46,035 nucleotides of DNA from Bacteroidota bacterium. GTDB lineage: Bacteria; Bacteroidota; Bacteroidia; NS11-12g; UBA955. This document shows, in pieces, positions 24,672 to 35,482 of this stretch. Location: contig JAGXTF010000033.1 of the NCBI GenBank assembly GCA_018333525.1, forward strand, positions 1-46,035. The letters are read 5' to 3'. Under the pieces are notes generated by a model that was given only the letters and a program-made list of their open reading frames with translations, was not told the origin of the DNA and did not search any database. Each line of letters begins with the position of its first letter. The first letter of the stretch is position 1. A program made the translations under genes and the position numbers.

Positions 24672-25223
24672 TTATTTCTTCGGGAATTTCATTTTATATC
24701 CCACATTCACTTTCCCTATTGAAATGTTTTGCAATTTGGATTTTAGCATGGTGCGCTTCAAAGGACTAATTCTGTCCGTAAACAAAATCCCTTCAATATG
24801 GTCATATTCATGCTGAATAATACGAGCGGCCATGCCATGGAAAACTTCTTCATATTCCACAAAATTTTCATCCTGATAGCGCAGGCGCACATGGCTATGT
24901 CTGTTTACATCAGCGCGGATGGTTGGAATACTCAGGCAGCCCTCTTCATAATCCCATTTGGTTTCAAACTCTTCTATGATTTGTGGGTTGATAAAAACCT
25001 TTTTGAAATCCTTTGTGGATTCATCTTCAATTTCGGTTCCATCGGTAATAAATAACCTGATCGACAATCCGATCTGGGGTGCGGCCAGGCCAATTCCGTT
25101 GCTGTCGTACATGGTTTCATACATGTTCGCAATCAGCCCATTTAAATCGGGGTAATCCGGAGAAATTTCCGTAGCCTTTTTTCGCAGTACTGCGCTGCCA
25201 TATGCATAAATTGGAAGAATCAT
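24672..25223 (-). CDS. def: Peptide deformylase
   Basis: A 183-residue metalloenzyme removing the N-formyl group from nascent proteins. The three PDF motifs are intact: GIGLAAPQIG near residues 43-52, EEGCLSIP with the metal Cys near residue 96, and QHEYDHIEG with the two metal His and catalytic Glu. The start codon at 25223 overlaps the ruvX stop by four bases (ATGA), and the UbiA gene follows after 16 bp, giving the order ruvX-def-ubiA. Confidence 0.97.
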   Translation of the reverse strand: MILPIYAYGSAVLRKKATEISPDYPDLNGLIANMYETMYDSNGIGLAAPQIGLSIRLFITDGTEIEDESTKDFKKVFINPQIIEEFETKWDYEEGCLSIPTIRADVNRHSHVRLRYQDENFVEYEEVFHGMAARIIQHEYDHIEGILFTDRISPLKRTMLKSKLQNISIGKVNVGYKMKFPKK

Positions 25224-25636
25224 GAAATCTGTTGCAGGTAAGTTTGCAAAATTAATGTAGCACTTACAGAGTCCAGCAATTTCTTATCCTGTCTTTTACT
25301 TTTTCTCTGTCCTCCCAGTATCAGAGAGTTCTTTGCCTCGCGGCTGGTAAGTCTTTCATCGATGGTGTATACAGGAATATGCGGATAAACAGCTTTTAGT
25401 TTTTCAATAAATTCAATCACCGGTTGCGTGGCATGTGTGGCTTCTCCGGAGAGCCTGCTGGGCATTCCCACAATCAAAGCATCCACAACTTCTTTTTGCA
25501 GGTAATCTGCGAGCCAGAGGTGCAATACGGCAGTATCCACGGTTTGCAGGGGAGAGGCAATCATTTGCAAAGGATCAGTAGCAGCCACGCCCGTTCGTTT
25601 CATTCCATAATCGAAAGCGAGTATTCTGCCCATCAT
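25220..25636 (-). CDS. ruvX: Holliday-junction resolvase-like protein RuvX/YqgF
   Basis: A 138-residue RNase H-fold protein. The first strand ILAFDYGMKRTGVA carries the catalytic Asp; LIVGMPSRLSGEATHAT and YTIDERLTSREAKNSL supply the remaining conserved acidic and substrate-loop residues, and the final KKLLDSVSATLILQTYL provides the last Asp. Members act in 16S rRNA 5'-end maturation and were first described as putative resolvases. Two adjacent ATGs, 25636 and 25633, are possible starts. Confidence 0.94.
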   Translation of the reverse strand: MMGRILAFDYGMKRTGVAATDPLQMIASPLQTVDTAVLHLWLADYLQKEVVDALIVGMPSRLSGEATHATQPVIEFIEKLKAVYPHIPVYTIDERLTSREAKNSLILGGQRKSKRQDKKLLDSVSATLILQTYLQQIS

Positions 25637-25678
25637 TCAAAGATAGCGGTGCATGCCTGACATGCCAAGAATTTGATC

Positions 25679-26983
25679 TTAAATTGCTTCCCGGCTGGTT
25701 GCAAGCGTGTCATCCAAAACTTCCGGATTGGTGGTTTCATCTGCATATTGTATACCCGGTTCTTTTATCATCCGGTGGATATAATACATCAGATAAATGG
25801 AGAGCATCATAACGCCCACTGCAATATATCCGACAGTATCAAAATGGTTTAATTTACCTGTGGATGATGAAGAGATAATCATGCCGCCAATGATGCTGGA
25901 AACACCGCCTGCCAATTGTTGAATGGAAGAATTAATACTCATAAACGCACCGCGGTCGGATGGCTCAGGTACCCCTGTAATAAGCGAACCCGCCGAGATC
26001 ATTCGCGCAGTAATTCCAACAAACATAATCACGTTGATAATGACTACAATCCAAATAGCGGTTGGTGATAAATTGGTGTAAATTACCATCATTATCATCG
26101 TGAGGATAGTGCCCCAAATAAATAATCTGTATTTGCCCATTTTGTCGCTAAGCCTTCCTACCAATGGCCCGGTTACCATGCTGAACATGCCGGTAATCAT
26201 AAATATTAATGGCAATTGAGATTCTGAAATACCGATATTATTTACTAAAAAAGCTGAAGTAAAAGGCATCAGCATAAATCCACCGATTGCTAAAAAAGCC
26301 ATGGCGGCAAAGCCTTGCAGGTAGCGCTTGTTAATAAGGGTGTGGACCAAATGTAAAAATGGATTTTTATCTGAAATAATTTCCAAATGTTTGTCAACCG
26401 GCTTCATCTTGATAATTACAACGGCAAGGACAATAATACTGAAGGCAACAATCATTAAAAATGGAGCATGCCAACCCATTTTGGTTGCCAGAAAAATACC
26501 TACGGGAATTCCCAATACCTGGCTTACTGCAAAGGACATTTGTACAAAGCCCATCACACGTCCGCGTGCTTGCATCGGAAATAAATCGGTAATGATTGCA
26601 AAACTTACGGAAGACATTACTCCCGCAAAAATCCCGGTAAAAATTCTGGCAAAAAGTAGAAATTCATAATTGGGTGCAATTCCGCAGAACAAGGTTCCCA
26701 ATACGAAGCCGGAATAAAAGAAAACAAGCAGTTTTTTTCTGTCAAATTTATCGGCGAAACCACTGGCAATAAATCCGGCGGCTCCGGCACTCAGGGCGTA
26801 TGCTGCAACCACGGTGCTGAACTTGCCCGGACTAATTGAAAGTATGCGCATGAGAATAGCTCCCAATGGGGAAAGCACCATGAAGTCCAGCACCACGGTA
26901 AACTGAACTATAGCTAATATAGCAATGAGAAAAATTTCGTATTTGGTAAATACGTATTTGGTTAGATTATTTTGGTTTTTCAC
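25679..26983 (-). CDS. MFS drug-efflux-type transporter
   Basis: A 434-residue major facilitator, about 12 helices, starting with GTG at 26983. The first helix contains FTVVLDFMVLSPLGAILM, typical of DHA1 proton antiporters, and the loop between helices 2 and 3 has GFADKFDRKKLL (the GxxxDRxGRR-type motif A); the counterpart in the second half is RLSDKMGKYRL. Helix 5 shows SQVLGIPVGIFLA, motif C-like. It follows the TetR gene by 4 bp and shares its promoter/operator at 27593-27616, so it is likely repressed by that regulator until a substrate drug or metabolite binds. Confidence 0.92.
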   Translation of the reverse strand: MKNQNNLTKYVFTKYEIFLIAILAIVQFTVVLDFMVLSPLGAILMRILSISPGKFSTVVAAYALSAGAAGFIASGFADKFDRKKLLVFFYSGFVLGTLFCGIAPNYEFLLFARIFTGIFAGVMSSVSFAIITDLFPMQARGRVMGFVQMSFAVSQVLGIPVGIFLATKMGWHAPFLMIVAFSIIVLAVVIIKMKPVDKHLEIISDKNPFLHLVHTLINKRYLQGFAAMAFLAIGGFMLMPFTSAFLVNNIGISESQLPLIFMITGMFSMVTGPLVGRLSDKMGKYRLFIWGTILTMIMMVIYTNLSPTAIWIVVIINVIMFVGITARMISAGSLITGVPEPSDRGAFMSINSSIQQLAGGVSSIIGGMIISSSSTGKLNHFDTVGYIAVGVMMLSIYLMYYIHRMIKEPGIQYADETTNPEVLDDTLATSREAI

Positions 26984-26987
26984 GAGT

Positions 26988-27584
26988 TTATTTTGGAGGT
27001 TTAAGAGCTTTAATTACGAGTTGCAGACATTGGTCCAGAGTTTCTTCCGAGAGTTTAAAAGGTCTTTTGCCCAGACTGTGTCCATCCAAATGGAATTTTA
27101 CAAGTTGATACATGGGAGAAAATGCAACGGACCAGTATACTTCAAGAGGAAGCGGAACTAGTTGCTTATTTTCTATGGCATTTTTAACAAAACGATGCAT
27201 GGTTTCGGAAATTAATTTGCTCTTTAATTCTGAAACTTTTTCATAATATGGAGAATGTTTTACCATTTCCAGAAATTGCACGGTCTGTGGATTTTCAAGA
27301 TAAAAGGTTATCCGGTTTTGCCATTGCTTTTTCAAACCGGTTTTAAAGGAAACATCCGGATTGAAATCGGCAAGTGTAGCTTCAGAAAGGGAATTAGCGG
27401 CATCCGCGCAAAGCTGGTGAATGAGATCTTCGCGATCCTTAAAATAAATGTAAATGGTGGCAGTAGCAATTTTGCTGACCTTTGCCAATTTATGCATACT
27501 GAAGCCATCAAAGCCATCGCGCACAATGAGTTCCATAGCTTTGATACGCAGCAGAATATCTTTTTTTGGGTCTTTGGGCCGCAT
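26988..27584 (-). CDS. TetR/AcrR-family transcriptional repressor
   Basis: A 198-residue regulator. The N-terminal helix-turn-helix is MELIVRDGFDGFSMHKLAKVSK and IATATIYIYFKDREDLI at residues 17-55, matching the canonical TetR pattern (G-x-x-x-x-S-x-x-x-I-A...). The C-terminal ligand-binding domain is all-helical. The ATG at 27584 is eight bases after a perfect TATCTTTG -7 box, so the mRNA is nearly leaderless. The gene is the first of a two-gene operon with the MFS pump; the 18-bp palindrome immediately upstream overlaps the promoter, indicating autorepression. Confidence 0.92.
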   Translation of the reverse strand: MRPKDPKKDILLRIKAMELIVRDGFDGFSMHKLAKVSKIATATIYIYFKDREDLIHQLCADAANSLSEATLADFNPDVSFKTGLKKQWQNRITFYLENPQTVQFLEMVKHSPYYEKVSELKSKLISETMHRFVKNAIENKQLVPLPLEVYWSVAFSPMYQLVKFHLDGHSLGKRPFKLSEETLDQCLQLVIKALKPPK

Positions 27585-27592
27585 TTGGGCTG

Positions 27593-27616
27593 CAAAGATA
27601 AATGAACGTTCGTTTA
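27593..27616 (-). promoter_or_regulatory. Promoter and TetR operator of the tetR-MFS operon
   Basis: On the minus strand TATCTTTG (27600-27593) is an exact TAnnTTTG -7 element. Directly upstream, 27599-27616 is an 18-bp palindrome, TAAA(C/T)GAACGTTC(A/G)TTTA, with one mismatched pair, overlapping the -7 box and lying between it and the expected -33 position. The start codon follows eight bases after the -7 box. Confidence 0.85.
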
Positions 27617-27637
27617 TTTAAAAATAAATTAAAAAAA

Positions 27638-30600
27638 TCATCTCAGCAGTAGCAAGCTACCCGTGAAATAGCGATACAGGCCATTGGCGGCAGTTACTTT
27701 CAATCTATATGCATAAGTTCCGGCAGGAGCCATACTGCCGTTTATGGTTCCATCCCAGCCACTTCCACAGCCATGGAACTCCCCGATTTTTCCTCCCCAT
27801 CGATCGTAGATATACATTTCGTAATCTTTAGCCCAGGTTACCACCGGTTTGAAAATTTCATTCAACTGGTTGTGGTTTGGGGTAAACACGTTGGGCACAA
27901 AAGCAGATACTTCTGTGTGAATAGCGAGTTCATTACTCCATGAAATCTGATTGGTATTTGCATCTGCAAAAGGTGCATTGATATTCGAAATCGCCTTGAT
28001 TCTGAATACGGGTGTTGCACCGCAGGTGTTTCCTGCATCTGCCATTTCAAAGGTGGTGTTAGAGGTTTGGTGTACAGTTTCGAAGGTCCCATCCGCAGAT
28101 TTGATTTCCACTTCATACCTGGCAATATTTCCGGGCCAAAAATGATAATGATTCCAATTTAATTGAAGTTTACCACCGACATCGTATTGTGCGGAGAGCA
28201 ACATGGGAGACGTTATTTCTGACCATATGCTGGTACCGGAACATCCATCCCCGGATGCCACGCGATAATAAAAACGATCGCGATCGGTATGCAGATTATT
28301 ATCCAGCAAAATATAGGAGCTTCTCACCGGCAATTGCTTCCAGTCTGTAAAAGAAGCGTCATTGGTTTTGCGTTGTATAAAATATAAAGTTGCAGTTTTT
28401 TGATATACAAATCCGGTGTCCAAATTCAGGGCAACAGATTTTTCATCCAATACCGTTGCATATTTGATGTATGGTGGATTTAATCTGGTTACATAAATTG
28501 GAGTAGCATTGGACGTGTCGCTGGAGCTGAATTCCGACACATTGGAAAACATGGATTCCAGGCGATAGGAATAAGGTGTTTTACAATTCACATTGCTATC
28601 GGTATATGCATTCGTATTTGCCGGAATGTTAGTGATGAAATTTTCTGATCCGGTGGGCAGTGTTCTCCGATACAAGGCATATGTAACCGTATTGTTACCG
28701 GTATAATTGTTCCAGTTGAGCTGTACAGAATTTTGATCCGGAGTGGCTTGTAAATTTACCTGGCAATGCGCAATGGCGGTTGCCGGATTGCTTTCCATTT
28801 TGCAGAAATTCACGGAAGTTACTTTATAACAATAGCTGTTGTGTAAAACATCCAGACCGGAAATTGAAATTAAGGTATCCTCCGAATTGTAAATTTTTCT
28901 TTGAATTTTTTCAGGCCAGTTCGTGGCATCATATACCACATAATTCCTGAAATCAAAATTATTGGTTTTGTGAAAATGCAATTGAAGTTTATTGTCCGGT
29001 AACACAGAACTGGTAATGATTTCCGTGGAATTGGGGGCAATAGTATCCCCGGTTATGGTAACTCCTTTCCAGGTTTTGATTTCCAAACAATTCCAGGCAT
29101 TCCGCAGCATCAATGTCAGGTCAGAAGTACCGGGTATTTTTGCTGTATATGTAGCAACAGAATCCAGAGATTCCTCCCAGTTGTACACCCATTTCCTATA
29201 AATGAAATTGGTATCTGACACGCTTACATCCGCAAACCGGAGTAAATCTCCGGGACAAAGTGTATCTTTATTGTGTGTTTCTTTTACATCAATAAAACTC
29301 TTTTTCGGAATGTAATTCAGGGTGTCATTGCAGCCAATAGGGCCGTAGGCAATAAATTTAATGGTATCTTTTTTACCGGCTACCGGATCATAAAAGAAGC
29401 TTGGGCCGCTGAAAACCGTATTGTCCAACTGCCAGGAGTTCTTTGCTTTCACACCGGGGTACGTACTTTTATCATCGAAATATATTCTGGAATTTTCGCA
29501 AAAACCACTCTGTAAAATTGCTGCCTTTGCAGATTTAAGTCCATATAAAATGGTATCTGAAATAATTCCGATTTTACAGCCCGCACTATCTTCTAAAATC
29601 GCCGAAGGCCTGTAAGAACCTGATGTTGCGAATACATGATTGGAAATTACACCATTTCCAATGGTACCATCGCCATAGTCCCAAACAACATCCTTCAAAT
29701 ATTTTGCAGTTGTTTTGAATTGTACTTTCCAAGGTGAACAGCCGGAATCACTACCTGTGGTAATTTTGCCTTTTGGTCCCTTTACATCAATAAAGGCAGG
29801 AAAGCTATCAGTTGCAAAACAACCAACAAAATTTTTCACCCGAAGTGTAACCGTATATTTACCGGTGCCTAAATAAGTATGTACCGGATTCTTAATGGTA
29901 CTGGTTGCTCCATCTCCAAAGTCCCACCACCATTGTTCAATGGGGTTATTGAAGCTAAAACTGGAATCCTGAAACTGAACGGTTACGGGTGGACAGAGTG
30001 CACCCTTGACATCGCTGTTGAAATGAATTTGGGGTTTGAAAACTCTCGTATACACATATTGTACAATCTCACTTTTACAACCGTTGTTGTCCGTAATTTC
30101 CAATACAACGCGCAACAATTTTACGTTGGGAACGGAATAGGAAAATGAAGGAAGTGACGATCGAAATGTATCGTCAATGATCCAACGATTGGAAACTATA
30201 ATTACGGACGGATTCTTCTTCCAGCTAAAGTCCACACGGGTGGTTTTGCAATTGTAATTAAACAGGTATTGTATTTCAGCTGTTGGTCCGGTAATGTCCA
30301 AATAAAAATCTTTGGTAGCAGAACATCTCTGCAAGCTGTCAAAGGCAGTAAAAGTGATTAGAAGTTTACCTGAGTCCGGAGGCGTTTTGATGGTATAATT
30401 GGTTTTAAAATTTTTAGACCAAATCACACTATCTCCAATTGTCCAAAATGCTTTTTTGCCTGTAAAATACCCGGAATCCACCAGTGTAACTGTATGCGGA
30501 GTACAACCACTAACGGGACTTGCGGAGCTTCGCGTATCCGGTTTCGGTAATACCAAATGCAACCTTGTTGTATCCGCACAAACCTGAAAAATGCTCTTGT

Positions 30601-32836
30601 TTTCAGCAATACGGAAATAATCAAATTCACCAAAATTATTATGGGTGTACCACAATTCCGGATTTTCGATTTTATTGGTGTCCTCTGTTGAAACCCAATA
30701 TATTTTTTCTCCGGAGGAGTTGTTGTCTTTGAGATATATTTTAGCAGGTAAACAGGTATCCAGAATTGTCATATAAGCTCTGGAATCCGGTTGGTTTACA
30801 TTTAAATTGATATTGTATTTAAAACTATCTTCACAACCGGTTGTATCGTTTCTGGCATACATGAATATCTCATAATTGCTGTTGTTTTTGCTAATCCACA
30901 TTTCCTGGTCGTTGCGGTGCATGTACGCCGGTTTTGATGTCCAGATCAATTTGTTATATGCACTGGTACTATTGGTTAGACGTATGGAATCCGGCAGTTT
31001 ACAAGTGAGATAAGGAACATCCATTCCAACCCGTGGTGCCAAAATAAATACGCTGTCTTTGGTTTTAAATGTATCCCTGCAACCCATGTGATTTGCAATT
31101 AAAGTGATGGGTGCATTTGCCTGTGTATATTTAAATCTGGTTGTAAAATCTTTGGTGGTTGCAGTTATTCCTTCACCGCTTGCCCAAAAATATTGAATGC
31201 CTTTGTATTTTTCATCGGTTGTATTGATACAGGTTACATCCTGTGATATACAAACTTCTTTTTTCAAAACATAAAATCCGGCTTTCACTTTATAACCTAC
31301 TTTTACGAAATAAGTTGGAGTATCCACGCATCCTTTTCCGTTTGTCGCCACGTATTTAAGTGCATAAGTTCCAGTGTCCTTAAAGTAGTGGCTGAAGCTA
31401 TTGCCGGAAGAAATGTATTGCCTGTTTAAATACCATTTTTCGCTGGTAAGCGCGTCGCTGGTTTCATAAATTTCACCATATACTTTCATGTCAAATGGAA
31501 CACATCCTTCTATGGTTCCTTTTACCAAAGTGCTTAAAAAATTCATGTGCACATATGCCGAATCGAAAGACCTGCAGCCATTTATTTCGGTTGCTGTGGC
31601 AAGTACAAAGAATGTATCGTCTTTGTTATAAGTGTGTAGAATGTCTTTTCCATAGGCATTCTTATTGTCTCCAAATTCCCAATAAACCGTTGCAGTAGGA
31701 GAGGTATTTGCATGAAAATAAATGTCAAAAGGTAAATTACAGGCACCTGTATCATTTCCACGTATTTTAAGTGATGGATTTTTAGTGACTTTAATATATG
31801 CATTTCGTTTTACCGCCAATGCACAATTGGGACCTGTAACAGAGAGTATTACGGAGAAATTGCCATAAGTATGGTACTTGTATTCAGGCGCAAATACAAA
31901 ACTATAGTTGCCATCCCCAAAATCCCATTTCCAATTATACCCGCTATAAATATTGGAGCTATTGGTAAAAATAGCATTATCTGAAGTATCACATAATGTT
32001 GTGTTTTTAGCAGAAAAAGCAAGTGAAATATTATCAATAACCACAGCGTCGGTTTTGGTTTTAGTGCCTATGCAACCGTTGTTATCCGTGACGGTTAATT
32101 TAACATTGTATTTGCCGTATTTTTTATAAATTTCTGATGGGTTTGTTGTTGTAGATGTATTTCCATTTCCAAAATCCCAACTGTGTTTTAAACCTCCGGG
32201 AAATACATTGCTGGTAAAATTTACCTTTACGGGAATGCGGCAGGAGAGGGAGGTATCCAATGAAAAATCGGCGGTAGGTGGATTCCATACCTGAATAAAA
32301 CTGGTGAATTTTTTTTGAGCCGAGCAACCATTTGCATCCGTCGCTATTAAGGAAACATTTTTAAACCCTGCGCCTGTATATTGATGAACGGGATTTTGCA
32401 ATGCGGAATTATTTCCATCTCCAAAATCCCATTTGTATGAAACAATTGCAGCATCACCGGCTGTACTCTGGTTATAAAAAGTGAGGGTATCGTTTGGGCA
32501 AAGTTTCTTTTTACTGGCTACAAAATATGGTTTGGGTTCGAAAAAAACCTGAATGAAATTTTTGATGGATTTCTGATAGGTATTCCCAAAACTGTCTGTA
32601 ATTTTTAGTTCAATATCATAATATCCGGCAATGTTATAAATAGCGGATGGGTTTTTTAATGTGCTTTGGTTGCCATTTCCCAAATCCCATTGCCAGGATT
32701 TTGCGTTGATGGAAAGGTCGCGAAATTGCACGGTAAGCGGACCGCAACCTACTTTAACATCTGCTGTGAAATTCGCCTGTGCTTGTAAACATAGAGAAAC
32801 AAAAAGAAAGGCTATATGAAACAGCGAAGATTTCAA
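27638..32836 (-). CDS. Giant PKD-repeat secreted protein with gliding-motility C-terminal domain
   Basis: A 1732-residue exported protein. The start is TTG at 32836 (an in-frame stop lies four codons upstream) and gives a signal peptide ending CLQAQA. At least seven PKD-type repeats occur, marked by WDLGNG, WDFGDG, WDFGNG, WDFGDG, WEFGDN (residues ~50-390) and WDFGDG, WDYGDG (~970 and ~1050). Residues ~1230-1600 contain fibronectin-III-like segments (KLQLHFHKTNNFDFRNYVVYD, SVQLNWNNYTGNN...). The last ~85 residues are the CHU_C/gliding-motility type B T9SS domain: VPNVFTPNHNQLNE, MYIYDRWGG, GWDGTINGS, PAGTYAYRLKV. It is thus exported and probably surface-attached as an adhesin-like protein. 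It stands alone. Confidence 0.93.
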   Translation of the reverse strand: MKSSLFHIAFLFVSLCLQAQANFTADVKVGCGPLTVQFRDLSINAKSWQWDLGNGNQSTLKNPSAIYNIAGYYDIELKITDSFGNTYQKSIKNFIQVFFEPKPYFVASKKKLCPNDTLTFYNQSTAGDAAIVSYKWDFGDGNNSALQNPVHQYTGAGFKNVSLIATDANGCSAQKKFTSFIQVWNPPTADFSLDTSLSCRIPVKVNFTSNVFPGGLKHSWDFGNGNTSTTTNPSEIYKKYGKYNVKLTVTDNNGCIGTKTKTDAVVIDNISLAFSAKNTTLCDTSDNAIFTNSSNIYSGYNWKWDFGDGNYSFVFAPEYKYHTYGNFSVILSVTGPNCALAVKRNAYIKVTKNPSLKIRGNDTGACNLPFDIYFHANTSPTATVYWEFGDNKNAYGKDILHTYNKDDTFFVLATATEINGCRSFDSAYVHMNFLSTLVKGTIEGCVPFDMKVYGEIYETSDALTSEKWYLNRQYISSGNSFSHYFKDTGTYALKYVATNGKGCVDTPTYFVKVGYKVKAGFYVLKKEVCISQDVTCINTTDEKYKGIQYFWASGEGITATTKDFTTRFKYTQANAPITLIANHMGCRDTFKTKDSVFILAPRVGMDVPYLTCKLPDSIRLTNSTSAYNKLIWTSKPAYMHRNDQEMWISKNNSNYEIFMYARNDTTGCEDSFKYNINLNVNQPDSRAYMTILDTCLPAKIYLKDNNSSGEKIYWVSTEDTNKIENPELWYTHNNFGEFDYFRIAENKSIFQVCADTTRLHLVLPKPDTRSSASPVSGCTPHTVTLVDSGYFTGKKAFWTIGDSVIWSKNFKTNYTIKTPPDSGKLLITFTAFDSLQRCSATKDFYLDITGPTAEIQYLFNYNCKTTRVDFSWKKNPSVIIVSNRWIIDDTFRSSLPSFSYSVPNVKLLRVVLEITDNNGCKSEIVQYVYTRVFKPQIHFNSDVKGALCPPVTVQFQDSSFSFNNPIEQWWWDFGDGATSTIKNPVHTYLGTGKYTVTLRVKNFVGCFATDSFPAFIDVKGPKGKITTGSDSGCSPWKVQFKTTAKYLKDVVWDYGDGTIGNGVISNHVFATSGSYRPSAILEDSAGCKIGIISDTILYGLKSAKAAILQSGFCENSRIYFDDKSTYPGVKAKNSWQLDNTVFSGPSFFYDPVAGKKDTIKFIAYGPIGCNDTLNYIPKKSFIDVKETHNKDTLCPGDLLRFADVSVSDTNFIYRKWVYNWEESLDSVATYTAKIPGTSDLTLMLRNAWNCLEIKTWKGVTITGDTIAPNSTEIITSSVLPDNKLQLHFHKTNNFDFRNYVVYDATNWPEKIQRKIYNSEDTLISISGLDVLHNSYCYKVTSVNFCKMESNPATAIAHCQVNLQATPDQNSVQLNWNNYTGNNTVTYALYRRTLPTGSENFITNIPANTNAYTDSNVNCKTPYSYRLESMFSNVSEFSSSDTSNATPIYVTRLNPPYIKYATVLDEKSVALNLDTGFVYQKTATLYFIQRKTNDASFTDWKQLPVRSSYILLDNNLHTDRDRFYYRVASGDGCSGTSIWSEITSPMLLSAQYDVGGKLQLNWNHYHFWPGNIARYEVEIKSADGTFETVHQTSNTTFEMADAGNTCGATPVFRIKAISNINAPFADANTNQISWSNELAIHTEVSAFVPNVFTPNHNQLNEIFKPVVTWAKDYEMYIYDRWGGKIGEFHGCGSGWDGTINGSMAPAGTYAYRLKVTAANGLYRYFTGSLLLLR

Positions 32837-32999
32837 GGTGGGGGATTAAGCAATAGACAAGTTTAATAAATTTTCGTTGCATGAAAAAGTCTGAATATGC
32901 TCTGATAAAGTAAAACCTATAGTATTTCGTCAGATTCAGGTCGAAGATCTATACTGGAGCCACTTGTTTAAAGCTTACAACCTATAAGTACACGTATAA

Positions 33000-33027
33000 A
33001 AAAAGGCCGGTATTCACCGGCCTTTTT
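33000..33027 (-). terminator. Rho-independent terminator after groEL
   Basis: GGCCGGT (33005-33011) pairs with ACCGGCC (33016-33022) around a 4-base loop. On the minus strand it is followed by a run of Ts and preceded by As, so it can end transcription in either direction. It lies 20 bp after the groEL stop. Confidence 0.88.
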
Positions 33028-33046
33028 CAATTTCTTATGAATCGGA

Positions 33047-34699
<1,653 letters not shown>

Positions 34700-34981
34700 T
34701 TAGATTACCGCAAAAATGTCACTCTCACGCATAATCAGATAGTCTTTACCATCCACGGTAAGTTCTGTTCCTGCATATTTTCCGTATAGTACAACGTCAC
34801 CTACTTTTACGGTAACAGGCTCATCTGTTTTGCCCGGGCCGGCTGCAACTACTGTGCCTTTCATCGGTTTTTCTTTTGCTGTATCCGGAATGATAATGCC
34901 GGAAGCTGTTTTCGTCTCTGCGGGCAGGGGTTCTACCAGAACCCTGTCTGCCAATGGTTTTACATTTACTGACATATCCAT
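34700..34981 (-). CDS. groS: 10-kDa co-chaperonin GroES
   Basis: A 93-residue co-chaperonin (91 if the second ATG at 34975, [16 protein letters not shown], is the true start, which matches family N-termini better). The mobile loop [18 protein letters not shown] and the [11 protein letters not shown] segment are canonical. It is the first gene of the groES-groEL operon. No CIRCE element is visible upstream; a different inverted repeat lies at 35023-35036. Confidence 0.97.
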   Translation of the reverse strand: MDMSVNVKPLADRVLVEPLPAETKTASGIIIPDTAKEKPMKGTVVAAGPGKTDEPVTVKVGDVVLYGKYAGTELTVDGKDYLIMRESDIFAVI

Positions 34982-35022
34982 TCAAATTTATTTGATAGGT
35001 TTGCTTGTTATCGTCCACTATC

Positions 35023-35036
35023 ATGCCAGATGGCAT
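35023..35036. promoter_or_regulatory. Inverted repeat upstream of groES
   Basis: ATGCCA-GA-TGGCAT is a perfect 6+6 bp palindrome around a 2-base centre, 42 bp ahead of the groES start; flanking bases extend it imperfectly to about 10 bp per arm. It does not match CIRCE. It may be an operator or a small hairpin in the leader. Confidence 0.35.
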
Positions 35037-35086
35037 AACATGACAAATTTTCAGTGAATCTGCAGAATGGTCGTTTTACCTGTCTT

Positions 35087-35359
35087 TTAGCCCTCAGTGG
35101 CATCCAGGTCGCCTTCGGAATTATCCGCTTTTGACATGTTATTAATTTCCTTCAGCTCCGGAAATTGTTCTTCAGGAAGTTTTTCCTTGTGGTTGGCCAT
35201 GAGGAAAAATCCAATCATTAATAATGCTATCCGTATCAATAAACCCTTAGGCAGACCCCAGGAATCCAGTTTGTTGATTATGGGCAAATCAAATCCAATC
35301 AAGGCCAGTACAATTGAAATCAAACTAAAAATAATCAGATATAATCCGAAAGTTCTCAT
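35087..35359 (-). CDS. Small two-helix membrane protein
   Basis: A 90-residue protein with two hydrophobic segments, LYLIIFSLISIVLALIGFDL and LLIRIALLMIGFFLMA, joined by a short loop (PIINKLDSWGLPKG), then an acidic, Glu/Asp-rich C-terminal tail of about 35 residues. It is a typical small Bacteroidota inner-membrane hypothetical. The ATG at 35359 follows a non-coding AT-rich stretch. It lies between the macroglobulin gene and groES on the same strand but has its own spacing (about 105 bp to groES). Confidence 0.65.
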   Translation of the reverse strand: MRTFGLYLIIFSLISIVLALIGFDLPIINKLDSWGLPKGLLIRIALLMIGFFLMANHKEKLPEEQFPELKEINNMSKADNSEGDLDATEG

Positions 35360-35482
35360 AGTATTGGATGGGTATTCAAATTTGATAATAAATTATCAAA
35401 GCATCAAGAATTAATGAACATAGTGTAAAGCACAAATTTTGCACAATCTCATGTTTATGCGATACTCAGAAATTATATAGAC

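Noticed and set aside
34981-35060. CIRCE/HrcA operator ahead of groES
   Set aside because: The consensus TTAGCACTC-N9-GAGTGCTAA is absent; only a different inverted repeat is seen.
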